This document shows positions 39,434 to 52,125 of a stretch of 64,000 bases of DNA, piece by piece (position 1 is the first letter of the stretch; every line of letters starts with the position of its first letter). The position numbers were made by a program, and so were the translations under genes. Where the stretch lies: positions 39,985-103,984 of the forward strand of contig MQVO02000059.1 in assembly GCA_001986395.2 (NCBI GenBank). The letters are read 5' to 3'. The notes under the pieces were generated by a model that searched no databases, was not told the origin of the DNA, and saw only the letters and a list, made by a program, of their open reading frames with translations. The stretch is from Irpex lacteus (Eukaryota > Basidiomycota > Agaricomycetes > Polyporales > Irpicaceae).

Positions 39434-40192
39434 ATGCCCGCTATCAAGCTATCTGCTGACGAGACCGCTCAACGCTTCGGCGTACACAAGGAGATTGCCA
39501 ATGTTCCGTCTCAGCTCACAAAGCAGGAAGAAAACGCCGTGAAAGTTGTATTGGAGTATATGGAGGTCCGTCCTCGTTCTTGCGTCTCCTCCCCATAGCC
39601 TTTAACCTGACCCTGGGAACGACATGCACGGCGACACTGTAGATTGCATACTCTCCTAGTCAAGCCGGCGCATCCTCCGTCGCCCACCTCTGCGTCCCGG
39701 GAAAGAACACCTTTCTCGCACCTTCTACCTTCCCAGATGCGCATACCGCCGAAGAGTATGCCGAGTCCCACGCAAAGGTCATGGGTGCCTTGAATGACCT
39801 GCACATCGTGAGATTCGACGTCGTGGTGGCGAAGGGTATGTTCTATTCATATCTCTGCCCAGGGAGAACTGTGTCGCCTTACGTGATTGTTCAATGCGTC
39901 AGAGAACTTTGTGTCCCTTCGATACACAGCCACAGGTTCCCACAACGGAGGGCCACACAACGACATTCAACCTACGGGGCGAAGGGCACAGTGGACCGCG
40001 GCAGGGAACTTCATAGTCGACGAGGAAACTGGCAAGATCAAGCATTGGTGGAAGGACTGGGACAAGATGCAAAGTGAGTTTGAATGCAGTGGTCTGTGGT
40101 TTCATCATTCTTGAGAGAACTGAGCGTGTATTTTAGTGTGGAAGCAGCTCGGATGGGTGAAGCCAGATAACGACAAGGTTGAATTCGCTTGA
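39434..40192 (+). CDS. SnoaL/NTF2-like fold small protein
   Basis: Four exons (39434-39565, 39643-39835, 39903-40073, 40137-40192), 183 residues. The profile suggests a polyketide-cyclase/SnoaL-type cone fold: an N-terminal helix pair, an Asn-Asp-Leu-His-Ile-Val-Arg-Phe-Asp strand, a Tyr-Thr-Ala-Thr-Gly-Ser-His-Asn-Gly core and a C-terminal Lys-Ile-Lys-His-Trp-Trp-Lys-Asp-Trp-Asp. Such proteins are often ester cyclases or of unknown function. No biosynthetic cluster surrounds it, so a secondary-metabolite role is unsupported. The first donor (GTCCGT) is weak. Confidence 0.7.
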
Positions 40193-40828
40193 GAGTTCAA
40201 GTTGAGTGTCGATGAAACGAGAACTTACTTATCGTGAATGTCTGTACTAGTACGAGTAGGAAGTTGGATGCAATGTTGGAGAGATTGTATAAGAAACAGT
40301 AATATCAGAGCTAGGCATAAACCAGCCTCGTACCTCTGAATAGATGTCAGAGCTAGACCATTGTGAGGATGGGCAACTTCAAACATGATGACTAGGCGGA
40401 TTGCGGCTCTTATTTACATGTATTTGTGGCAGGACTTTGTGGCGTGGGACATCTTCGACTCGGACGGGGGAGTTTCTCGGAGGGCCCCGCCACCGCTGGC
40501 CACACTGTAAGTTTCATACTTGCTTGCAATCACGGGCGATAATGCACAGGAATAAATCCACACTTGACGTAAACACCACAACGTGGGCTGACTAATGCTA
40601 GTACCAGACAGTGATGGCTCGTTTTATTCCAAGTGTGCTATTCACCTTCAAGTTCACGGGAAAAGTATGTCTGTCCCTCGCATGCAGCTGGCTATTCATT
40701 GTTACTCATCTCCAAGTATAATCATACATACAGATGACGTACAGTCCACTACCTACTTCATCCCCAATAGCATGCCAGTGCAGGCCACACAGCTAAGAGC
40801 AAACCGACCGACTCTCGCTCGAATCATG
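40193..40828. other. Intergenic between convergent genes
   Basis: No gene recognised. It holds the 3' ends of the SnoaL-like (+) and MATH-BTB (-) genes. Confidence 0.45.
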
Positions 40829-43346
40829 TTACCTGGCAACCTCTACCTCCGCTCTATCTTTCGAACTCGGTGAATTCGGCTTGACTTCGAGGTTCAAGGC
40901 TATCAGTGGCCACACTATTGAAGATCGGTCATGGTCAGTCATTGCATGTTGTAGAAGAACCCTGTCACTTGTACTTGCCTTCTTCAAAGCCGGGGTGTCG
41001 CCCAAGTCTTATCTGCTGCCATACATTCCGCATCGCTTCGGACCCTCTGATCTCGCTCCAGTGGTGGAGGAAGAATGTCACTTCGATCTATTTCGTGATT
41101 ATTAGTATGAGCTGGTGTCATCATTGTGGATATGTCCGTCGTACCTTGCGTACATCCTCGAATGCGGCAGAGAAGTCTGAAAAGACCTCATATGCGATGT
41201 TATCCACGGTAAGGGACTTCACAATATGGTGGAATGCTCGTTCTTTCAGTTCCTGAAGATCAAGCTCTGTGGTGGGTCAGTGTAGCACGCTAGGATGCGG
41301 AGATGTTGAACTCACTGTCCGCTAGACGGTAGACCGCTTTCGCTGAACAAGGACGAGGTCGGCCAGGGTTATTCCTCTCCCATTCAGCTATCCACGCTTT
41401 CCGCGAAGGAAACCGGATAGCTGAGGAACTTGCGTCCATAGACAAAGAGGCCTTAGGTGCTGTCAACGGATACGTCTGTCCCTCACTGGCGGTAGCAGCT
41501 GGCGTTGACAGAGACAGGCTACCTCCGAGATGTCCGCGTAGCTTTGCATATGCTGGTGTGCTGGTCTCGGACTCCTCGGCTTGTAAGCGATGGATATGAA
41601 AGGTTGACGCTAAGGGGGCGAAAACTATGGTGTCCGTATACAGCTTGGAAACAGGAACAATCAGCTTTCTAACGGACGTCCTATCGGCTAAAGACTCACG
41701 TAGTTTAGCACTGCGCGGTAAGTTGAATATGCGACATCCTTGACTACCACCTTCACTTTCTTCGGTCCGGGGATTACAGGCTCTATGCTCTGAGCCACAA
41801 GCTCCTCCTCGAAGCGATTGGCCTCCTCAGGCTCTCGTGGGCTTGAAGGATGAGATATTTTAGCCTTCACGTTCCTACCATCGGATTCATCCTCGTCATT
41901 CGCTGCGCCTTGATCTGTAGATGCCCTTGAAGACGGTCTACTCGAGCGCGGGCGTTTGAATGTCTCCGGAAGTTGCAGCTCAATCTGGGACTCCGGAACA
42001 GGCTCGTCGTTATCATCTTCGTCGTCAGAGTCTTCGAATCTAGGGGAGTAAACGACGCTCTCGTTACCATCCTTCCAGCTCGTTGTGACGGAGCCGTTGG
42101 CGTCATCGGGCGAAGTATCTTCTTGGTCAGTGGAAAGCATATCTGTCTCTACGCCTTCCACAAACCCGGAACGAAACACTATTAACGAGACACTAGTGAG
42201 CATGGACGAGTGACTATATGCGTGAGTACCCTACTGGTGTCAAAATATTCGACTCTCTTCAGTAGTTTCCGTGCAGCATAGATCTTCCTCGTTCCGCTTT
42301 TCCCATGCCTTCGTGGGATTATGAACTCAACATCAGAGTAGTTAGGGCTGGGTACAGTACATTCAACGACAGATTCTACTTTAGATTCACTATCATGAAC
42401 TTACTCGTCCAATAGATCCCCCATGGACTCCAGCAGACCCTTTGGGACCAGTTGGCGTTGTATAGTAGGAGGCGGAGCGGGGGGAGCAGGCGAGGAGGTA
42501 ATGGTACATATGATGACAATAGCATCTTGCTGTCTGACAGAGCTAGATTGGTAGTAGACTGCGTCTCGTCTCGCAAACTGAGCCCTGTGAATTGAAGTTA
42601 GCATATACTCTCGATACATGCAGATGTTCTTACCATCCCCAGTTCACAGTCTGCAGAAAGAAAGTGAGTAATGTCGGTCACCATATTATCAAGTCCCTGC
42701 AACGAACATTGTATGAGAACGAATGATCAGTGGCCTCTTTTGCGTTGAAGAGCATCGTCTTTTGCAAGCTGGAATCGAGTTCAGACTAGGGAGAGATATA
42801 GCGATAGCAGCTTTCTTACTTGCGTAATTCGAGCCCAAACTTGTATACTCCTTCTCTCACCCACCTAAGAACAGTATCAGCATTCCAAGCACCTTAACAT
42901 GTACGCAATTAACTTACTTTCCATCGACAGCATTCTCCTTTTCGGCAGCAGTAGGCTAGAGGGTGGTGGTATTTTACAAGCTACTAAATTGATTGTGGAA
43001 TGACTCGTACCTCGCATGACAGGTACAGGCTAACATATCCCACACCTTCGGAGTTGACTGTCCCTGAATTAGCGTAGAACAACACCTGTTTAATTATTAC
43101 TTGATCTTTATACACAGAGGATATCAAATGCCATTGATTTACCTGCCATCTACCGCCTCCAAAGCGTGCAGATTTAGTGACCTTCGACTTCGTCTCTCCC
43201 TTACTATGTGCACGGTCACGGTCCAGCCACACGATCTCACTATTGTACTGTGGTGGCGCTCACCTGTTTTCGAATAATTCGGCTAGTCCGCGCAGGGTCC
43301 ACTCAAACCGAAGTGTAGTGCTTTCTGTGCAGACAGAGGGGTCCAT
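40829..43346 (-). CDS. MATH-BTB domain protein
   Basis: Fourteen exons from ATG 43,346 to TAA 40,829, roughly 550 residues. The N-terminal half is MATH-like: Leu-Arg-Phe-Glu-Trp-Thr-Leu-Arg-Gly-Leu, Gly-Gly-Gly-Arg-Trp-Gln and Tyr-Val-Ser-Leu-Tyr-Leu-Ser-Cys-Glu. The BTB domain begins at Asp-Pro-Asn-Tyr-Ser-Asp-Val-Glu-Phe and continues through a long acidic insert to Tyr-Arg-Ala-Val-Leu-Asn-Tyr-Leu-Tyr-Thr-Asp. The C-terminal helices end in Phe-Glu-Glu-Val-Trp-Pro-Leu-Ile-Ala. MATH-BTB proteins typically recruit substrates to cullin-3 ubiquitin ligases. The last intron (40,978-40,915) is GC-AG. Decayed copies of its 3' exons lie inverted at 48,150-49,800. Confidence 0.88.
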
Positions 43347-43540
43347 TGTATGACATAAAATAAGACACGACTGTCGAAATTGACGAAGCAGATGGTTAGA
43401 GTCGAGAAGAGAGAACAGTGGCCGCCGTACTACTGCGAGCGCCAACTCCTGCCCCACGGAAACATTCCCATCACGTGATAGATACTTAAGCCTCGCGACC
43501 GCGTTGTTCAGCTTGCCACGCGCAGGAACGGGAATCAAAA

Positions 43541-46500
43541 TCAAGCACCGCCCAACATCTTTCTGAAGTCATCCTGACCCTTCGCAGAACCAGCCGTGGC
43601 ACTGGCTGAAGCAGCACCAGATCCACCACTCACTGCGGACGTAGCTGACACGGTTGTTGTTGTCCGCGTCCTCTTACTGCCCAAGCCGGCTCGCGGGCGA
43701 GATACTGCCGTGCGAGGAATAAAGAGACCTCCAGGCGTACTTGTACTTGCAGATGAACCAGATCCAGATGTTCCAGCGCGAGGAGCTGGTGGCGCCTTTT
43801 CCAAGCTCTCTTCAGATAGCTGGAGCGTCTTTTCGTTGAATATTATCGGCTCAACTAGAAGCAGCAGTTTACCAGCCTCCTGTTATAACGGTCAACAAAA
43901 GCGAGAGCATTAGAAGCATAAAAACGCACAGCAGGATTTTCCAGTTCTGCAATAGCCTCGTTCGAGTCCTGGAACACCTCCACTCGTTTCACCTGCGCAT
44001 GTTTGCTGAGAACTTGCTGCAAGAGCCCCTCTTGTGTGCCTGAGGGCAGCCCGCGAACACGAACGGAACGACTTCTGACTTCAGCGGATCGCTTGCCAGC
44101 GGGACTGCAGAACGAGGGGTTGGTTCAGACTCCATGAAATGAACTACGTAATAAAAAGATATACTCACTGGTTCTTTGCGGCTTTCACGCGTGTATCTGC
44201 CAACGTGACTGCTATCCTGCGCTTCTTCAGTTCATGGTTATTCGCTGACAGCGCTGCCAGTGCGTCCTTCTATTATCGTGTAACCAGCTCAGCTCTATAA
44301 ATAGCACAGACAATAGAACAACATACCTCCTGCGTATACTCAACAAAGGCGAACCCTTTACTCTGGCCTTTATCGTCCAGCACCATGCGCACTTCTTTGA
44401 CGGTACCATACTGGAGAATGCTCAATGTGGAATAGAGAAAGAGGAGAAAAGATTACGCACAGTCGCAAACAACTTCTCAAGGTCTCCCTTCGTGACAGAT
44501 CTAGCCAAACCAGCGACGTAGATCTCACGATCATTAGCGTCGCTGTCAGTTCTGTCTTTCTTCCGTTCAGGATTGGAAACCAGCACGCTTAGATTGAACC
44601 CAGGTTCGATTTCGGTGTTGTGTAGTTCGAGAGCGGCTTTGGCGTCATTCTACGTTTGACGTCAGTTCTCGGCATCCAAACTCAAACTAGTAGAAGAACA
44701 CACCGGTGATGTGAATTGCACGTAGCAGAACCGTCTTGAATTTTTGAACTTCTTGCTCGGCCATCGGACGTCGAAGAGCACACCGTACTAAAGACACCAT
44801 GTTCAACGGCTGTGCTTCGGAAATGAGTTAAGAAGTAGGCCCTAACCTTCCCAAACAACGTTCGAATAAACGCATCGTCCGCACTTTCAGGGAAGTTGGT
44901 GACATAAAGCGTCGACTGCCAAGCCAGATGAACCGAAATCTCCTCATCGTGTATTCGCTTCTTGTCTTTCGTGAGAGCAGCTGGGACGCTATCGCGCTCC
45001 ATGAATTCCACGGTGGCCACAAGATTATTCGGCAATGGGGTGATCTTGACTTCCCGAACGACACCGCACTATATGGATAGACGTTAGTACATGCAAACAC
45101 TCAGGAAGGAAGGGGGCAACGAACGTCTTTGAACAAAGCCTTTAAGTCATCTTCGGAAGTGGTCGAGGGTAAATCAGCAACAAAGACGGTGCAATTTTCC
45201 CGATCCCTGTTTGTCCAAATATATCGTCGATGAGCGAAAAGCCTACACATCACTCAAATAACTCACCGCTTCAACGATGACGGAGCCGGCTCTGCAACAG
45301 CACAGTGGAGGTCAACATACGCCCCCTTCTGAAGTGTTATCACCACGGCACGACACTCACCAAATCTCGCCTTCTTGGATCCTTCAGCAGGAGCTTCCTC
45401 CTCGGCCTTTCTCTTCGAATGGACCTCCATAGGAGGATGGTCATCTTCCATACCAACGTCATTCTCTTTCTGTTCGGACGGCGCTGATACTGTAGCTGAA
45501 GCCCCCGCCTCTGCAATCAAAGCACTTGCCTGCTGCTCAGCGTGAGCTTGTGCTGCCTTCTGCGCGTCCTAGTTGGGAGTAAATTGCATTTAGTACACGA
45601 TTCTTCTGACGAAATTGAAGTAGTTACCTTCGCCCGTTTCGTATTGACATACCTCTGCGCCCTCTCAATGCGATCCAAGCAGTCTTCAAGGTCCTCCACA
45701 GACCCGTGTACATGCTCGAAAGCGACCCAGGCTTCCCACACCGCTTCAGGCCAGTCGAGGTTCTTGTTGGCGACGTCTCGGAAGACTTTGCGCGCTTCAT
45801 CGTACATATTCAGGCGGCTAGTGTGATACATCAGGGATGAAACACGAATGCCCGCGACGAAAGTGAGAATATAGACGCGGCAAAAAATTGGAAGGCTTAC
45901 ATCAATAGGTCCGTGTAAGCTATCCAAGCCACGTAACTCGTTTTATAGTGTCGAACAGTTGCAGACCACATATTGACGGCCTCTTCTGAGAGGTTCGCAG
46001 AATCGAGACACTGATAGAAATCAGAAGCGTCAGCAATAGAACGTCAGCTAGTGACAGATCAATCCTCGAACAAAATAAAGCAATACATACTATAGAAGAG
46101 AAATACTTTTCGAGACGAAGTCGTGGGTCTCCGGTCTTGATATCTGTAGTGTGATTTAGCAATCAGTGAGAGTTGGCATGCAATCTAAATAAACAGACAT
46201 ACTTTCGCGCATGAGAGATTGGGCTTCGAGCAGCGGCAACAAAACGCCCTCATAGCCTTCGTTATCTACAAACGCAATTCAGCCCGTCAAGTCACATCAC
46301 CAAACGACACAGACTCTCTTACCGATATCCTCTCGTTCAACCTTTCTTCGTTCGAAACCCGCCTTGGCCAGTACGACAGGCACCAACTGGTCGGCGTCGA
46401 GAGTGATAGGCTTGACCGCAAGTGCATTGCTATACGCCGCTGAAGGGTTCCATTATCTCTTTACTGGTGGTGCACGCACGGGGATGACTTACCATTAACT

Positions 46501-47897
46501 TCTTCCGCACGCCCTGATGTTTCCTACCATCCCTCGGTTAGCTATGACTCTCAGATTTTCGGATATAAATAATGTCTACACATACCAAGAAACGGATATA
46601 CCTGGCCCACACCTCACCCGAAGTGGGAACACTCCTCGTCGCGCGTTTATATATCTTCGCCCGTACACCCTCGTCACCATCGGCAAACTCATTGGCATTG
46701 GCACGAATGAAATCGAGGTACCCCGTCCAGAAGACCACAAGCGCAGCATTGGCATTCGGGTCGCCTGCGAATCTCCGTTTGTCGGCTTCTGCGATGGCGC
46801 GCTCGTACAGGGCTGGTAGGAGGAAGAGATCGGGTTTCTTGCTCTTCTTTTCGAAGTCGAGGTAGTAGGCGTAGCCCTCGAGGGAGAATCCTGCTTGTGC
46901 CTGAAGGTATGTCAGTATCAGAGGATTGGCTGGTGTGAGAGTGACGTTCGCACCAAGGAGCTCTCGTAGGATTCCCGTCTTTGATACGCTTTCACTGCCT
47001 GATTACGCGACTTGGATGCTTGGACTAGCAGACTTTCGTATTCGTCGGCGGGTTTGTAGTTCGTCGTGAATGATGAGTATGTTTGGAATGTTTCGTCGTG
47101 GTCTGCGAATGATAGTGTTCAGTAAAGTGGCATATGGAAGGAGTTCGAAGCGTACTTGAGTGAGGTTGGGTCAATCGTTCTAGGAGCATGGTTTCAATAT
47201 ACTGTACAAGAGCGGCTCTACAAGATAATTCGTTGAGCCACCAAGGTGAGAGGTGATGTGCCGTTACTTACTTCTCATTTGCTGGTGCCTGCTCCAGCTG
47301 TTCCAGTTCCCAGTCGCGCTTCAGGTCCCACAACTCATGGCTCTAAGAGCCTAAGATCAGATTTAAACGAGTTTATGTGTATGTCGACGTACTCGTGTTA
47401 AATGCGCAATACCCTGAGAGACTATGCCGTCAATGTGAACACGCATCCATGCGGGAGTAAACAAGTCTCCAAGGCCATCTGGTCTGGTCTCCAGTCCTTG
47501 AAAGTGAGTAAACCTCTCGAGCAGAAACTCAAGGTGCCTTTTCAAGATGTTTATTGCTAAAAAACACGCGACAGTGAGAAGTACATCCTCTCAACATAAT
47601 TAAGCACGTACACAAGTAATCTTCTTCTGCCTTTTCGAACAACTCCAATACAGACTGTATACCCTCCGCACTTTCCAGGTCCGAACCTTTCATCCTGAGG
47701 CCAATGAGCGGCGTCCAAACTTCTTCTCCTGCGGCCCAGTAGGTTATGACCATGTCCAGTGCTGCCTCCGCCTGGTCCTCCATACCCGTTTCGCGGCCAA
47801 GTCGGACATTTTGGATGTGTAGTGAGAGGTCGTAGGGGTTTTCGGTGATGAGTGCAAGGTTGTTTGCCAGAGCCTCGAGAGCAGCAACTTCATCCAT
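43541..47897 (-). CDS. PRP24: Prp24/SART3-like U4/U6 splicing factor
   Basis: Multi-exon, roughly 1,000 residues. The N-terminal part is a chain of HAT helical repeats; a clear one lies at 45,650-45,830 with Tyr-Asp-Glu-Ala-Arg-Lys-Val-Phe and Glu-Ala-Trp-Val-Ala-Phe-Glu. A basic nuclear-signal region follows near 45,370-45,430, then four RRMs (about 45,270-43,850). Two of these show Thr-Val-Phe-Val-Ala-Asp-Leu and Leu-Tyr-Val-Thr-Asn-Phe RNP2-type strands. A Ser/Thr-rich tail ends in Asp-Asp-Phe-Arg-Lys-Met-Leu, the Lsm-interaction motif. The protein anneals U4 and U6 snRNA during snRNP recycling. The ATG at 47,897 is chosen; the frame is open a little further with an acceptor-like TTTCTAG, so a short upstream exon is possible. 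Not every intron was modelled. Confidence 0.88.
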
Positions 47898-48149
47898 CCT
47901 TTTGGGAGATGAGGTCGGTGGCAAGTCCCAATCCTAGAAAGAACACGACCAATCGTGGTGCCGTAATATGATGGCCACGTGCTAGGTAAAGTTCGACGCG
48001 TCGATACGCCTTAGATTTAACCGCGTCCACGATTACGACCCTCACAAAACCATGAAATGGAGAGTCGTTTATTAAAAAAACTGGGTATGCTAGATGGTTT
48101 ATTGTTCACATAGGACTCATGTACTATTACTGCTCAGCCCGAAACATGT

Positions 48150-49800
48150 TGAAATGGCACTCTTCCTCCAACCATGACTCAGATCAGAGGCTCTGAGCGG
48201 GACGTGCGAGTCTGGCAACTTGAACATGCTGGCTTTGAAGAAGGTGTGGATCATGGAATTGTGACACTGGTTCAAGTATGGGACCTCTACCGAATTAACG
48301 AAAGGCTCTTCGAAGTGTCAACACGTACCATGGACGCAAATGGACATGTCATGCAAGAGATACGGAAGTTCAGATTTGACGTACATAGGTACTATGGTAT
48401 GTAGTCTGCGAAGAGCTCAGAAGCATGGTTTGAGATTCACTGACCATTCTATCATTGACTGGCAGAATACGCCAGGCGGTATAGTCGACATGACGATTGT
48501 ACTGTCGCCAAGAAAGCTCGATACTACCTGTTCGATCTATTCCAGTCGCGCGGCCATCCTATGCGCACCATATTCTTTTGAGCCCCATCTGGACGACCCC
48601 TCCCAATTTTGACTTCATCTCCGGCCGTCCTAGAGTCGCCTTGCTCAGTTCCGTTGGGTTTGAGCCATCGATCAGGGCCTCTTTGCGGACGGTGTGGGTT
48701 TTAATCACATTCGGGCAAAAGGAAAAACAAGGATATCATCTTGGTTTGGTAAAGTTATCCGACTACAAAAGGGAGCTTAATCCTTGGACGGGTGAATATC
48801 GTGCCCTTCATACTATGCTAATCATGGAGCAGCTGTGGTCGATTGCTGCTCCACGGCCGCAACACCAAATAGTGGACGGTGGCAGAAGTACTGTGGCCTC
48901 TTAGTTACGGGTTGGGAATACAGCCATTCCAGCCATTCCACAAAAGGAGAAGGATGGTCGACTTATGTACAGTGTGGACGACTTATCTGCGAGATTCATC
49001 GAGCATACGCTTGGGAGTATTAGCGACGAAGTCAGCACTGCGAAAGTCTCGCTGTACACCCTTGAAGGCGATGCTTATCGAATATCATGTATTCAGCCAC
49101 ATAACTACACTCGGGAGCACATCAAACCGTTTTAACAACTCGAATAGACACCACTTGTAAGTACTTTCACTGGTATTTCTAGTATTTTTCGCTCATAGGG
49201 CACGATCACTTCCACTCTGCCGAATTCACCGGAGTCGGTAGCAAGACAGAACGGAGGTAGAGGTTGTCAGGTAAGAGTTGGCCGGTTTGTTCATTGGATG
49301 GCCACTCGTTGCGTAGAAGTTGTTTCAAGTCACAGGAGACGATATCAAGTACGAGGCCTTCTCGGGCTTTCCTGCTGCGCTTGAGGATGCTTGACGTTCG
49401 TAAGGTACATCTCAGGCTGACTGATATCATACATCATACACATATCTGCAACTTACATTGCCAACTCTGCTATTCATCACGAAACAGATCGGAATGGCAT
49501 TCTGCCTCTAACACACGAGATCAGAGGGAAACATCCTTCCTTTGAGCAAGGTATGTAATTGCAAAAGTGGCTGCGTACCTTTCCTTTTTTTTATTCAGCA
49601 ATGTCACGATGCAATGACCGGCAACCCTAATTGATCTCGATACAGTTCTTCGATAGTGTGGCCACTGATTGCGTTGAACATCGAGTTGTAAGCCGAATAC
49701 ACCGGGATCGAAGTCTCGAAGGATAGGGCGGAGGTACAGAGGTTGCCAAGTAACGTGAAGTTGAGCGAGAGTCGGCTAGCTTTCTCATTGGCCATCTGCA
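48150..49800 (+). pseudogene. Decayed MATH-BTB 3' exons, at least three partial copies
   Basis: Plus-strand sequence matches the last exons of the minus-strand MATH-BTB gene. At 48,150-48,255 is the penultimate exon, with Gln-Ile-Arg-Gly-Ser-Glu and Gly-Phe-Glu-Glu. At 49,215-49,275 is a last-exon relic. At 49,325-49,410 is an earlier exon with an extra five bases and a stop. At 49,487-49,545 is the penultimate exon with an internal deletion, and at 49,655-49,700 a last exon that reads Trp-Pro-Leu-Ile-Ala-Leu-Asn then a stop. No full gene can be built. The open stretch 48,600-48,903 between them is unassigned. Confidence 0.7.
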
Positions 49801-50499
49801 CGCGTTGTCAACGAACTGCGTACAACATCTGTATGATTAGAGGTGATTAGCCATTGCTTGTACCATAGGTGTCCCATCACTTGTCAGTACATGTCAGTAC
49901 TTGAACCCGAGATGTGATCTCGTCCTGATGAGTATTCTCGCTCCTTTCATGATCGCTTTGAGTACTACGCTTGTTCCTGGTAGCTACGAGCACCATTGCA
50001 ACCTCAGGGTAACACGAAAATAAGGTCGTCCGGGGCGGAATCCCTGTCGGACGGGCCTTGGCAGACATGTTCCTGTACATCCCATCATATCAATAACTCC
50101 CGTACATAGTAATTTAGACAATTGAATAGATATCGTGGACTTTACGTTGTCGGCTACACATCCTCATTATGACCGCAGGGTAATCTAGTCACGTTGTCAA
50201 AGAGGCACATATGTGACGTGCAGCAGAAGACGAAAGAAGAACTCGCTGAGTTGTATCATATACAAACCGCTCATTCAGGGTGTGGCACCAGACGTTTCTT
50301 GTCATATGCATATGCTTTTTCGGGTGCAGAAGAGTTCGAGAACACTCACCCATGGGCCGCCGCTCGCCGCGTAATGCTCAAAGGGTGACACGCGGATGCA
50401 CTTTTTCATCAAGCGTGAGATGAAATGTGAGTTAGAACTTGGCGAAGAGTTGGGAGACTCCAACGCCGCAGGTCGCGGGACCCAGTCATGATCATGAAA
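49801..50499. other. Intergenic, MATH-BTB relics to GRASP gene
   Basis: A 64-codon plus-strand open stretch at 50,194-50,388 has no recognisable family. Nothing else seen. Confidence 0.4.
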
Positions 50500-52125
50500 T
50501 TAATCAACGCTTGTCAGACTACCTTGGGATGTGATTGTGACCTCGCTGGTAGCTGTTGCGTCTGTATCGGCGACGCTGGCAGAAGCATCTTTATCATCGT
50601 CATCAGGTGAGTCAGAGCTTGAGGATATGATATCCCTATGCCCCATATCAAACATACGAACGTCCCACGATGGTGTACGAGGACGAATTCCAACACCTTT
50701 TGGAACATAAAAATCTCAGAAGGGTTCTGGAACCTGAACAGTAACGTGATTTCGCGACTCACCATTCACATGGTATCCAAGGGACCGGTTCTGTGTTGGC
50801 GTCGAGGCACGAGGAGAGGAGAACAGTGGTGTATGGACAGGAGTGCTCGAGCGGGAGGAGAGTTTGACAGGTAATACTGGCTCCGGTTGTTGTCGACCGC
50901 TACGGGCCGAGGGGGAACGTTGTGAAAGGGTACCTGACGAGGCCGCCTCAGACAAATTCACGGTGTTGCGCTCAGACGCAGGGTCAGTCCCATGATATGA
51001 GGCCAAGTGCTCAGAATCCAACGAGAGGTCATAAGCAGAAGGAGAAGTTTGATTAACTGCAGCAGCATAATTCCTGGCGTAAGCTTCACGTTCCCTTTCC
51101 TCCTGCTCCCATTGTAGTCTCTCTTCTGCTTGTTCTGGGGTTTCGGTCTCTCCAGTAAGATCCGCGGGGACGAACAGTTGTTGCTCTTCGTATTCTTCTT
51201 GTTCCGCAAGTTCTGGAGGCAATGCACCCGGCTCGCGGTTTTCTGGGATCGGAGGTATTCGGTGTAGTAATCCAAATCTAGGCACAAAGAACGCATTAGC
51301 AGGAGTAGGGACATGAAATAGGAACTTACCCGAATACGCATCCAAGAAGACCCTCTCCACCCCAATGACGATTTGGAACCAAAACCACTTCGCGGATATT
51401 GCTATCAGGAGTGTTCAGGGATGCATCGCTGGATCAATATGAGCGCGACTCACTCGAAATCGTAGGAATAGACGTAAACGCGAAGGGGCTTGTCTATGTG
51501 CTGGAATAATAAAGCGATTAATTTCGTAGAGTTGTGCCGTACGACTTGCAGGGTACGTACTGATTCCACCACTTCGTAGAAGTCACTCTCCGCGCTCAAC
51601 ACTCCCCCTGACCAACCAATTATCCAGTCACCGTATGGAACCAGCCCTGCACTTTCGGCTGGGCTCCCTTCGAGCACGTCCAGAACGTGCCACACATTTT
51701 CAACCGCTAACTCTGGTTCGCACATCCGCATGCTAAGCCCCAGCAATGATGGCTTGCGGTCGTCTTCTGGCTCCTTGACGTCGGACTGAGTGTACGGTAA
51801 TGACCATTCCGAGAAGGTGCTATCGGCACGACTGTATATGCTGTTAGCAAGACAAATGCAAGAAGTGTTAAGACTCGCCTCTTGTGGTCTCGCTCTTACT
51901 GTTCCATACGAGGAGGTCAAGGGTGCGACCTTCGTGATTCTCCACGATTTTCTCCAGTTCTGGCGCGTTAATCCCATCTGAGGTGAGATGTTCGTCTTTA
52001 AACCCTACAATGAAGTCGAAATAGGGCTCTATGCTTGTCTGGGATGCAGGTGATGATGGCGTAACTCGCAGAACGTGCAGGGCTCGTGGCGGAGCCTTAG
52101 AAGTTGTCGATTGACCAGCACCCAT
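50500..52125 (-). CDS. GRH1: GRASP-type Golgi protein
   Basis: Starts Met-Gly-Ala-Gly-Gln-Ser, a likely N-myristoylation signal (Gly2), followed by the two PDZ-like halves of the GRASP domain. The first covers His-Val-Leu-Arg-Val-Thr-Pro-Ser-Ser-Pro-Ala. The second covers Trp-His-Val-Leu-Asp-Val-Leu-Glu-Gly-Ser-Pro-Ala-Glu-Ser-Ala-Gly-Leu, then Gly-Asp-Trp-Ile-Ile-Gly-Trp and a Tyr-Asp-Phe-Glu strand. A conserved Trp-Gly-Gly-Glu-Gly-Leu-Leu-Gly segment and a Pro-rich, acidic tail follow. GRASPs act in Golgi organisation and unconventional secretion. The 3' end is uncertain: the frame stops at 50,716. An acidic tail that looks native, ending at 50,500, lies in a frame that no simple splice reaches. 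Confidence 0.8.

Noticed and set aside
39434..40192. Polyketide biosynthesis cluster around the SnoaL-like gene
   Set aside because: Neighbours are a transporter and a MATH-BTB gene. No polyketide synthase or tailoring enzymes are in the window.
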